A stretch of 64,000 bases of DNA from Alloalcanivorax gelatiniphagus (GTDB lineage Bacteria > Pseudomonadota > Gammaproteobacteria > Pseudomonadales > Alcanivoracaceae): the NCBI RefSeq assembly GCF_005938655.1, contig NZ_VCQT01000038.1:151144-215143 (forward strand), read 5' to 3'. Shown here piece after piece: positions 7,475 to 13,480 of this stretch (position 1 is the stretch's first letter; each line of letters starts with the position of its first letter). The notes beneath the pieces were generated by a model that saw nothing but the letters and a program-made list of their open reading frames with translations, was not told the DNA's origin and did no database searches. Made by a program: the position numbers and the translations under genes.

Positions 7475-7909
7475 ATGTAGAGCTCCCTCAAATATTGCCT
7501 GGATCTCAGAAGTCGCATTTTTCAGTGTGTCCAAACGCGTCGTTTGATTGACCGCTGGAGAATAGGCACTCCAAATCTCGCTCTTTAGCTCTGAAAACCT
7601 TTCCCGGCTCCTACCTGTCAGATACAACCTAACGATATGCTCCTGGCTATTAATCTCATAAAAACATTCAGAAATAGCCATGTCTTTGTCTTCTTGATCA
7701 AGGCTCGTATCGTAGAGAATATCTACAGCCGCTTTGCGAAACTGGTTCAAATGGCTTATGAACCCAGCAAACGCGATGCTTCGCTGTTGCCGAAGCCACT
7801 TTTCATATTCTGTTCGGCGAGTCAGAAAGGCGCCTAGAAAACCGCCCGCCACGGAAAAAAAACCTGCCACGATGGCAACATTCAACCCAATGTCTTCCCC
7901 ACAGTACAT
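7469..7909 (-). CDS. Single-pass membrane protein, unknown
   Basis: This 146-residue protein has one strong membrane segment near residues 8-30 (LNVAIVAGFFSVAGGFLGAFLT), then a charged, helical cytoplasmic part (TRRTEYEKWLRQQRSIAFAGFISHLNQFRKAAVDIL and SECFYEINSQEHIVRLYLTGRSRERFSELKSEIW). This pattern of an N-terminal anchor followed by helical repeats is common in uncharacterised cassette proteins; no catalytic residues are evident. ATG at 7909 follows GGAGTATAGATA. Its stop codon lies in the downstream attC. Upstream lie half an attC and an IS3 copy, so the neighbouring cassette has been destroyed. Confidence 0.7.
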   Translation of the reverse strand: MYCGEDIGLNVAIVAGFFSVAGGFLGAFLTRRTEYEKWLRQQRSIAFAGFISHLNQFRKAAVDILYDTSLDQEDKDMAISECFYEINSQEHIVRLYLTGRSRERFSELKSEIWSAYSPAVNQTTRLDTLKNATSEIQAIFEGALHG

Positions 7910-7943
7910 TATCTATACTCCACTTAGGTCGATTAGCAGTGCT

Positions 7944-7973
7944 GGCTAACGCTGCGGACGCGCGCTCGTGATC
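7944..7973 (-). other. Half attC, cut by an IS element
   Basis: Only the GCGCGCGTCCGCAGCGTTAGCC end of an attC is present. The other half and the gene it served are missing where the IS3 terminal repeat begins. Confidence 0.65.
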
Positions 7974-8032
7974 TGCTACCACTTTCGTGGGCACTTTCAG
8001 GCACACGCACCGAAGTATTCCTCCGGCCTTTT

Positions 8033-8830
8033 TTACCCGATCCCTGAGTGGAGCCGATCGCGATTGTAGAAGTCGATGTACTCCACGATTCTTGTCACTG
8101 CTTCGATTTCATTAGCGAATCGGCGCTGATGCACCAGTTCTGTTTTCAGTGTATGGAAGAAGGATTCCACGGTCGCATTGTCCAGTAGATTCCCCTTCCA
8201 GCTCATGCTCCGGCGCATGCCGGCCTGCTCGACCAGACCCCGATACTCATAAGCGGCATACTCGATGCCCTGGTCGGAGTGGAGCACACAGCCCGGCTGC
8301 GGGCATTGTCGTGACAGCGCCATGCGAAGCGCACTCTTGGTCAGCTCCGCATTGTCGAGCGACTGAACGCCCCCCCACGCGACGGCTGAACAGATCCGCG
8401 ACCACGGCATGTTAAAGCCAGCCACTCGGCGCCCTGATGTAGGTAAAATCCCCGGCCCAGGGCTGCCCTTCGCCCGAGGGCGGCGCGTCCTCGGCCAGTA
8501 CGTTGCTTGCCGAAGTATAGAAAGCATGTCCACCCGGGTTCCACACATAAAGCCCCTTGGTGGAGGCATGAACGCCGGCTTCTTTCATCAGCCTGGACAC
8601 CCGCCGGATGCTGCAGGACAGGCCACTCTGGCGGAGTTGCTGATGCACCCGCCGGGCGCCATAGGCCCGGCGGAAGCCCTGGTTAAGCTCGACAATCGCG
8701 CCCATCAGCAACTTGTCATGGCGTCGGTGATCGCTCTCGGCACGACTTAGCCGCTGCGGGAGACGCCGAGCAGACTGCATGGCGGTGCACGTCACGGTGG
8801 CCACGGTTCTTCTCAACCAGCTCATAGAGC
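8033..8830 (-). pseudogene. IS3 orfB transposase, broken by several lesions
   Basis: This is the catalytic rve-type part of the IS3 transposase, now in several frames. The N-terminal part (YELVEKNRGHRDV) shifts frame near 8750, where the usual SRSGYYAW segment has lost bases. GDFTYIRAPSGWL then stops at a TAA (8412-8414) where the family continues with YLAVV. A further shift falls in a run of seven C at 8370-8376, after which HSDQGIEYAAYEY, LLDNATVESFFHTLKTEL and FYNRDRLHSGIG continue to a slightly early stop. The catalytic Asp and Glu codons remain but no intact protein can be made. Confidence 0.85.
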
Positions 8831-8831
8831 C

Positions 8832-9200
8832 TTACTTTTTCCACTGGAAGAACCGCTCGGCCTTTTTTAGCAAATCAATCTCGTCATCGCTCTGGGCCAG
8901 TTGCCGCTCCAGCTTTTTGATCCGTCTCTCCGCAGCGGCCAATTTCTCTTCGGCCACCTTGGTCGGATCTGCTCGGGTCGGCCGCCGCTCAGGGGAAGGC
9001 TTTTCCGTTTTCATGCTTTTATTCTCCCTGAGCTCGCCCCGCCTGGCCTCCATCTGCCAGCGATAGAGCATCACCGGATGGATACCCAATGACTCTGCTA
9101 CATCCTTGGACTTAACGTCAGGGTGATTAGCCAACGTACCGGCTTGAATCTTGAAAGCCAGGATATAACGATCATATTTTCTCTTCTTGGTCTGTCCCAC
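8832..9200 (-). CDS. IS3 orfA, helix-turn-helix protein
   Basis: This 122-residue product is the DNA-binding partner of an IS3-family transposase. It begins GQTKKRKYDRYILAFKIQAGTLA, has a helix-turn-helix in DVKSKDVAESLGIHPVMLYRWQMEA, and ends with a leucine-zipper-like coil, AEEKLAAAERRIKKLERQLAQSDDEIDLLKKAERFF. The start is GTG at 9200 behind AGAGAGGTG. Normally it joins orfB by frameshifting near its end; here orfB is broken, so it might only repress the element. Confidence 0.85.
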   Translation of the reverse strand: MGQTKKRKYDRYILAFKIQAGTLANHPDVKSKDVAESLGIHPVMLYRWQMEARRGELRENKSMKTEKPSPERRPTRADPTKVAEEKLAAAERRIKKLERQLAQSDDEIDLLKKAERFFQWKK

Positions 9201-9249
9201 TCTGCACCTCTCTCACGAACAGAAAACTCTGTCCACAAAAGTGGTTACA

Positions 9250-9317
9250 GATAACGGCGTATCCGTTGTGACGAAGGAGCAACGGATGCGACGTCGCTTT
9301 GCCCGCGATTGTTAGGC
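9250..9317 (-). other. attC site
   Basis: From GCCTAACAATCGCGGGC, containing the stop of the DUF5677-like gene, to GATACGCCGTTATC, with a CATCCGTTG/CAACGGATA central stem. The IS3 end starts directly after it. Confidence 0.85.
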
Positions 9318-10118
9318 GCCACTTGGCTCGCAAAGACCTTGCCCGTGAGACATCTCGGCCAGTTTCAAAAGCGAGTCTTGGTAAGGGGCTCCGCCCACCT
9401 CCATAACCGATCTTATTTCGCTTATACAGTCCCACACGACCCTCCGCCATTTGAATGAGCTGTAGTTCATGGCGTCTTGTAGGATCATGGACGCGGTCAG
9501 TAGCGTATTTGATATTACAGTTATATTAGAGGGAAACCTCGGTGCTGGCTCCAAACCCGTTATGGTAAAAAAGTCTTGCTGGCCGTCGTTTGCCATAGGA
9601 TGAACATGCGTGGAGGCGTAATCATAGCCGTATTTATACAGAAACTGCATTCCCATGTCTTTTGCTACTGCTGCAGCTTTTGGTCGCTTCCAAACCGGCT
9701 TGCTTTTCTCGAGAGCCCTTATTCGCTCCTTTTGTTTCTCGGATAGGTTGTATACCCAGCCCACGGCTTGGCCTTTGAATAGCTCGTCACTTTTCACCCG
9801 GTTCTGGGCTTTGTACTGCTCATAAAACGACCAGCCATCAAAAACTTCAAACTCATTTTTTTCTCCGAGGCTATGCAGATGAAACATCCTATCTACAAGG
9901 ACTCGATGTATAGCCCACGCACTTTGATAATCCTGATTGTCCCATAGCAAAAAAACGCTTTTGAGGGTTCTAGCGGATCGGGCAACGAAGTTTCTAATGA
10001 TAATGTTTTTCGTATCGCATTCATGTCGCGCGAAAGCGAAAAGAAGCATTCCGCTGACAATGTAAAGAGCGTCCGCTGCAGCGCGGTATACTTCAACCGG
10101 TTGATGTTCTTCCGACAT
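9312..10118 (-). CDS. DUF5677-like cassette protein
   Basis: The product (268 residues from ATG at 10118, or 277 from ATG at 10145) is largely helical and soluble: YRAAADALYIVSGMLLFAFAR, then RSARTLKSVFLLWDNQDYQSAWAIHRVLVDRMFHL, and YGYDYASTHVHPMANDGQQ, a Y-x-x-x-S-x-x-x-H-P pattern I associate with the DUF5677 family. Function unknown. Neither start has a strong ribosome site because an IS3 derivative ends a few bases upstream of 10145. The original leader may have been separated by that insertion; expression could now depend on the element. The stop codon lies in the downstream attC. Confidence 0.65.
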   Translation of the reverse strand: MSEEHQPVEVYRAAADALYIVSGMLLFAFARHECDTKNIIIRNFVARSARTLKSVFLLWDNQDYQSAWAIHRVLVDRMFHLHSLGEKNEFEVFDGWSFYEQYKAQNRVKSDELFKGQAVGWVYNLSEKQKERIRALEKSKPVWKRPKAAAVAKDMGMQFLYKYGYDYASTHVHPMANDGQQDFFTITGLEPAPRFPSNITVISNTLLTASMILQDAMNYSSFKWRRVVWDCISEIRSVMEVGGAPYQDSLLKLAEMSHGQGLCEPSGA

Positions 10119-10149
10119 GCCGATCTCGTTGCTGGTCCTACCCATAAAA

Positions 10150-10978
10150 AGTAGACACTGTTATGCGCATCTGCGCTCAAATTCTGCCGGACCGATATTG
10201 CCGAGGGCAGAGTGTCTCCGTTTGCAGTTATAAAAGATTTCAATGTATTCGAAGGTACCGGATTGAACCGCTTCAATGGAACCAAATTGCTCGGCATAGA
10301 TCAGCTCGACCTTGAGCCGACTGTAGAATAATTCCATTACCGCATTATCCCACCAGTTACCATGCCGGCTCATGCTGGGCAAACAGTCGCGCGAGCGAAT
10401 CATGTCCAGGTACTTCACAGAGCGGAACTGGACGCCGCGATCCGAGTGGATGATCAACCCGGGCTGAACATCCCGGGTTGCGAAGGCCATGCTGAGCGCG
10501 TCCATTGCGAGCTTCTCCGTCATCGAAGTGTCGAGCTTCCACCCTACGATGGTCCTGGAATAGAGATCCATTACCGTGGCCAGGTACAGCCAGCGCCCAT
10601 TGACCCTGATATAGGTAATATCCATTACCCACTCCTGGCTCGGGCCCTCTGCACGGAAGCGGCGACGCAGGAGGTTGTCTTCGACGTTGATCATCGTCGG
10701 ACTGGCCGGACGATAATGAAAGCCTTTGCCATTGCGAGCTCGAATGCCGCGTAATCGCATGATATTGGCCACAAAGTTCTTCGAGTAAGGCAGCCCCGCC
10801 GCCTTCAGTTCCAACGCCAACCTGGGCGCGCCGTAGCGCGCCTTGAACTCGCCGAACAAATCGATCACCTTGTTCTCGACCCTCTCCCTGCGAAATTCCT
10901 GGGTATATACATGGCGTTGTTTCTTGACCATGACACACCTCCGTGTAGGGGCGTCCCTAACTATAAAAGGTGTCTACT
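10150..10978 (-). mobile_element. Shortened IS3-family element (about 0.83 kb)
   Basis: Ends carry inverted copies of AGTAGACAC (10150-10158 and, inverted, 10970-10978). Between them is a single open frame in which the start of orfA runs directly into orfB, so most of orfA and the start of orfB are missing. A full IS3 element is usually 1.2-1.5 kb. It lies between the attC at 10998 and the DUF5677-like gene, that is, in the leader of that cassette. No target duplication could be recognised. Confidence 0.75.
10161..10931 (-). pseudogene. Fused remnant of IS3 orfA and orfB
   Basis: The 256-residue frame starts MVKKQRHVYTQEFRRE, typical of the first residues of IS3 orfA, then continues at VENKVIDLFGEFKARYGAPRLALELK, which belongs well inside orfB. 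An in-frame deletion therefore joined them. The rve catalytic core is complete: Asp in WVMDITYI, Asp in IIHSDRGVQF and Glu in NAVMELFYSRLK, and the ending RRHSALGNIGPAEFE is normal. The ATG has GGAGG upstream. The DNA-binding and zipper regions are absent, so transposition of itself is unlikely, but a protein may be made. Confidence 0.8.
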
Positions 10979-10997
10979 CCTTGTGGGTAACTCGGTC

Positions 10998-11108
10998 ATC
11001 TAACGCCTAAGCTCAGTTGCCGCCGGAGCAGCCAAAGGCTGCTGAGGGAACCCAAAGCGTGCCAGCGCTTTGTGCTGTCAACTGCAGCGACTTGCTGGGT
11101 GCTTAGTC
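10998..11108 (-). other. attC site, long
   Basis: From GACTAAGCACC, containing the stop of the GIY-YIG gene, to GGCGTTAGAT. The inner region includes AAAGCGCTGG/CCAGCGCTTT-type and CAGCAGCC/GGCTGCTG stems, giving about 110 bases. Confidence 0.8.
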
Positions 11109-11609
11109 ATGCAAATTAAATATTTTTCGGAACTCAACTTCCGCTGAAGAACGCTTGCCTACGCCGCTTCGTATGACGCCTTTAATGCTCCATTTCGGCT
11201 TCTGTGTGCCTTTGACATTCTGGAGCTCAGTATTCGCGGCGACTCCGGCTTGAATGAGAAAATCTTCGATCTCAGTAATTTGCGTCTTATTTGTCACGCC
11301 TTGCTGGTTAGGATGAACCACGAAATACATCAAGGGCGTCCCTTTAGCGTAGTTGCTGAACCCGTTCTGATATTTGTGGCGATTGCTCGGATTGAACGTC
11401 TCTTGCTTGAAGCTCACGCTAGCTTGCCCGATATAAACGGGCGTAAGGCCGCCACCACTTCGAATTACAAAAACATAACAACCGCGTTCAGCTGCCAAGT
11501 GCGAAGCTTTGCTTCCGTCGTTCCAGAAATTATCGAAAACAAGCTGCCGCCCCCCTTTTCGGTTTTCCCACTCGATTTCGTGCGGGCCGTCAACTGTAAA
11601 GCTAGTCAT
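11103..11609 (-). CDS. GIY-YIG superfamily protein (first cassette)
   Basis: This 168-residue protein has a GIY-YIG-like signature: GCYVFVIRSGGG near residue 43 and PVYIGQA near residue 57, followed by SNRHKYQNG with a basic pair. The family includes nicking endonucleases and DNA-repair nucleases; a later Glu (ITEIEDFLIQ) could supply the metal ligand. Whether it cuts DNA is unproven, since cassette GIY-YIG proteins are uncharacterised. ATG at 11609 has GAGGAAT upstream, directly after the GTTGGGT recombination core. As the first cassette beside attI it would have been the most recently inserted and best expressed when the integron was active. Confidence 0.75.
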   Translation of the reverse strand: MTSFTVDGPHEIEWENRKGGRQLVFDNFWNDGSKASHLAAERGCYVFVIRSGGGLTPVYIGQASVSFKQETFNPSNRHKYQNGFSNYAKGTPLMYFVVHPNQQGVTNKTQITEIEDFLIQAGVAANTELQNVKGTQKPKWSIKGVIRSGVGKRSSAEVEFRKIFNLHD

Positions 11610-11620
11610 GCATATTCCTC

Positions 11621-11823
11621 ACCCAACCGGCATTAGGACGCCGTCTCGAATATCCAATGAACGCGCAGGCGTTATATCACGTTATAGTTTTTGGCTTCGC
11701 CGAATAAAACCAGAAAACTCAACAGGTTACAAACCTGCCGCGTTGTCTGTCCCTGTTCGCTTGATTTCTTCAGTTCCGAATTACCATGACTCCGTTTATA
11801 TAAACAGCCCCAAGAGGGTGGCC
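11621..11823 (-). other. Probable attI region
   Basis: The stretch between the integrase remnant start and the first cassette is where attI lies in integrons. On the minus strand it ends in GTTGGGT (11621-11627), which fits GTTRRRY, and a second GTTGAGT lies at 11717-11723. No attC-like inverted repeat is seen. The assignment follows from position; the exact crossover is inferred. Confidence 0.6.
11792..11807. promoter_or_regulatory. LexA-box-like palindrome before intI remnant
   Basis: CCGTTTATATAAACAG differs from the gammaproteobacterial LexA consensus CTGT-N8-ACAG at one position and has the AT-rich centre of strong sites. It lies 17 bases before the remnant's ATG and overlaps a possible -10 (TATATA, 11797-11802). 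SOS control of integron integrases by LexA in this position is established for several integrons. Confidence 0.7.
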
Positions 11824-11943
11824 ATGCATACGGATAGTGGGAGGCGCCCAGGGCTCCGTGATCAGTTTCGCGATGCCATTCGAGTGGGCCATTACAGCCC
11901 GCAGGGGCGAATCGCCGGCTGCTGGTTTGAAATGGAGAGGTGA
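11824..11943 (+). pseudogene. intI: 5-prime remnant of integron integrase
   Basis: The frame opens ATG at 11824 behind GAGGGTGG and encodes MHTDSGRRPGLRDQFRDAI followed by RVGHYSPQ, then an unrelated GRIAGCWFEMER and a stop. Integron integrases start with a loop followed by (L)LDQ(V/L)R(D/E)xIRxxHYSxRTEQAY; the match ends at HYSP. About 26 codons remain of an expected 320 or so, and none of the catalytic tyrosine-recombinase region is present. It is divergent from the cassette genes with attI-sized DNA between, exactly the integron layout. After it come a REP palindrome, a 10-bp tandem repeat and chromosomal pdxH, so the deletion ends near 11902. Confidence 0.75.
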
Positions 11944-11960
11944 TCGTTGGTTTAGAGGCT

Positions 11961-11986
11961 GATCGCGGCTGAAGCCGCTCCTACAG
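11961..11986. repeat. REP palindrome
   Basis: Inverse-orientation copy GATCGCGGCTGAAGCCGCTC followed by CTAC, at the edge between the cassette array and the chromosome. Confidence 0.9.
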
Positions 11987-11990
11987 GGGC

Positions 11991-12040
11991 GTGTAGGAGC
12001 GTGTAGGAGCGTGTAGGGACGTGTAGGGGCGTGTGGGGGC
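11991..12040 (+). repeat. Five tandem copies of a 10-bp unit
   Basis: GTGTAGGAGC is repeated five times in perfect register (variants GTGTAGGGAC, GTGTAGGGGC, GTGTGGGGGC), directly abutting the REP copy at 11961 whose tail resembles the unit. It probably grew by slippage from a REP end. Confidence 0.9.
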
Positions 12041-12090
12041 GTGGTGTGCGTGATCGGGCGGGCGAGCGGGGCCGTCGGGAGGGGAACGCC

Positions 12091-12720
12091 TCAGGGGGCG
12101 AGGCGTTCTCGGGTCCAGGTGGTGCCTTGTTTGAGGTAGCGGAAGCGGTCGTGGAGGCGGCTGGGGCGGCCGTGCCAGAACTGGATTTCTTCCGGGGTGA
12201 TGCGGTAGCCGCCCCAGGTTTCGGGCATGGGGATGGGGTCGCCTTCCGGGTGTTGTTGGGCGAGGTTGGCCATGTCCGCTTCCAGTTGTTCGCGGGTGGT
12301 GGGGCGGCTTTGTGGGGAGATAGCGGCGCTGAGCTGGCTGTCGCGGGGGCGGCTGGCGAAGTATTCCCGGGCTTGTTGGGCGGGGAGTTTTTCGGCGCGG
12401 CCGTTGACGATGAGCTGGCGGTCGAAGGGGCCCCAGAACATGACGAAGGAGACGTTGGGGTTGGCGGCGATGTCGTCGCCTTTACGGCTGTCGTGGTGGG
12501 TAAAGAAGACGAAGCCGCCGTCCTCGATGCCTTTGAGCAGGACCACCCGGCTGGAGGGGCGGCCGTGGCCGGAGACGGTGGCCAGGGTCATGGCGTTGGC
12601 CAGGGGCAGGCCGGCGTCGATGGCTTCATCGACCCAACGGCGGGCCTGCTCGACCGGGTCCGCCAGCAGGTCGGCTTCGGTGAGGCCGGGGGCGTGGTAT
12701 TCCTGGCGTACGTCTTTCAT
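12091..12720 (-). CDS. pdxH: Pyridoxine/pyridoxamine 5-phosphate oxidase
   Basis: This FMN-dependent enzyme oxidises pyridoxine or pyridoxamine 5-phosphate to pyridoxal phosphate in the cytoplasm. At 209 residues from ATG 12720 it is of normal length. Recognisable segments in order are NAMTLATVSGHGRPSSRVVLLKG (FMN binding), FVFFTHHDSRKG, FVMFWGPFDRQLIVNGRAEKL, SRPRDSQLSAAISPQS and the C-terminal WGGYRITPEEIQFWHGRPSRLHDRF, with the RxHDR substrate-binding end. An in-frame extension to 12798 lacks family similarity. It is the first housekeeping gene to the right of the cassette array. Confidence 0.95.
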   Translation of the reverse strand: MKDVRQEYHAPGLTEADLLADPVEQARRWVDEAIDAGLPLANAMTLATVSGHGRPSSRVVLLKGIEDGGFVFFTHHDSRKGDDIAANPNVSFVMFWGPFDRQLIVNGRAEKLPAQQAREYFASRPRDSQLSAAISPQSRPTTREQLEADMANLAQQHPEGDPIPMPETWGGYRITPEEIQFWHGRPSRLHDRFRYLKQGTTWTRERLAP

Positions 12721-12821
12721 GGGGGCCCTTGTGCGTTTGTTCGTGGTTTGGGGATTGTAGCTGAAATAGTAGGGGGGGGGTTGGTTGTTTGGGGTCAAGG
12801 GTGGAAGGGTGCGTGCTGGGG

Positions 12822-12845
12822 GATCGCGGCTGAAGCCGCTCCTAC
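12822..12845. repeat. REP palindrome
   Basis: GATCGCGGCTGAAGCCGCTC followed by CTAC between divergent pdxH and chaC. Confidence 0.9.
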
Positions 12846-12919
12846 GGGGGGGGTTGGTGGCGCGCTGAGTGGATGATCCGGTGGCGGCGGGTTGGGGCGG
12901 GATTCGTTATCCTGGGCGG

Positions 12920-13480
12920 ATGTCATTCAATACCATCGAGATTAACAAGCAGCGGCAGGATTTGAGCGGACGCGAGAGCGTCTGGTTGTTCGGCTATGGG
13001 TCGCTGATTTTCAAGGCGGATTTTCCTTATCTGGAGCGGCGGCCGGCGAGCATTCGCGGGTGGGCGCGGCGGTTCTGGCAGGGGTCCCACGATCATCGCG
13101 GTACGCCGGAGGCGCCGGGGCGGGTGCTGACGCTGGTGGAGAGCCCGGGGACGGTGTGCGCGGGCATGGCCTATCGGGTGGCGCCGGCGGTGTTCGATCA
13201 TCTGGATGTGCGGGAGAAGAACGGCTATTTGCGGTTTTCCACCGCGATGACGTTCGCCGATGGCGGGCACGAGGAGGGCCTGGTGTACATCGCCACGGAG
13301 GACAACGCGGCGTTTTTGGGGCCGGCGCCGGAGGCGGCGATCGCGCGGCAGATCGCGGTGAGCCATGGGCCCAGTGGGCCGAATCGGGATTATCTGTTGA
13401 ACCTGGCCGAGGCGTTGCGGGAGTTGGGGGCGGAGGATGAGCATGTGTTTGCGTTGGAGCGGTTTTTGTTGGCGCTTTGA
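12920..13480 (+). CDS. chaC: ChaC-type gamma-glutamylcyclotransferase
   Basis: The 186-residue protein belongs to the glutathione-specific gamma-glutamylcyclotransferase (ChaC) family, which splits glutathione to 5-oxoproline and Cys-Gly. The N-terminal VWLFGYGSLIFKADFPYLERRPASIRGWARRFWQGSHDHRGTPEAPGRV is the family signature (GYGSL loop for the gamma-glutamyl group), and LDVREKNGY contains the catalytic Glu. ATG at 12920 gives the standard N terminus; an upstream in-frame ATG at 12869 adds unrelated residues. Its 3-prime end overlaps the convergent araC gene by 91 bases. Confidence 0.93.
   Translation: MSFNTIEINKQRQDLSGRESVWLFGYGSLIFKADFPYLERRPASIRGWARRFWQGSHDHRGTPEAPGRVLTLVESPGTVCAGMAYRVAPAVFDHLDVREKNGYLRFSTAMTFADGGHEEGLVYIATEDNAAFLGPAPEAAIARQIAVSHGPSGPNRDYLLNLAEALRELGAEDEHVFALERFLLAL

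Larger units (their letters stand above)
7974..9249 (-). mobile_element. IS3-family insertion sequence, inactivated
   Basis: Terminal inverted repeats are visible: TGCTACCACTTTCGTGGGCA at the left end and, on the minus strand, TGTAACCACTTTTGTGGACA at the right end. Between them lie an IS3-type orfA and a disrupted orfB on the minus strand, in the usual order. Flanking bases GATC and GATA do not give a clear duplication. The right end abuts the GCGTTATC end of a complete attC and the left end abuts half an attC, which suggests the element removed neighbouring cassette DNA. Total length, about 1.28 kb, is normal for the family. Confidence 0.85.
1..11943 (-). mobile_element. Integron gene-cassette array (integrase lost)
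   Basis: Genes are almost all on the minus strand and AT-richer than the DNA beyond 12 kb. Between many of them lie imperfect inverted repeats that read, on the minus strand, from a GCCTAAC-like box to a GCGTTA-like box, which is the attC layout. Seven good sites and one half site are listed separately; between 1 and about 4.3 kb such sites are weak or absent. The only integrase trace is a short plus-strand fragment at 11824. The right border is the chromosomal pdxH region; the left border is outside the window. The family assignment is established knowledge; the single-array interpretation is inference. Confidence 0.85.

Noticed and set aside
8370..8376. Frame change in a run of seven C as a programmed frameshift of IS3 orfB
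   Set aside because: IS3 programmed shifting occurs between orfA and orfB, not inside the catalytic core. Two other lesions in the same gene argue for decay, though a sequencing error in the run cannot be excluded.
11250..11636. Plus-strand frame opposite the GIY-YIG gene
   Set aside because: It is an antisense shadow; the minus gene has a good ribosome site, a motif and an attC after its stop.
12031..12876. Long plus-strand open frame across pdxH
   Set aside because: It is antisense to a clearly conserved enzyme and has a glycine/valine/alanine-rich shadow composition typical of GC-rich DNA.
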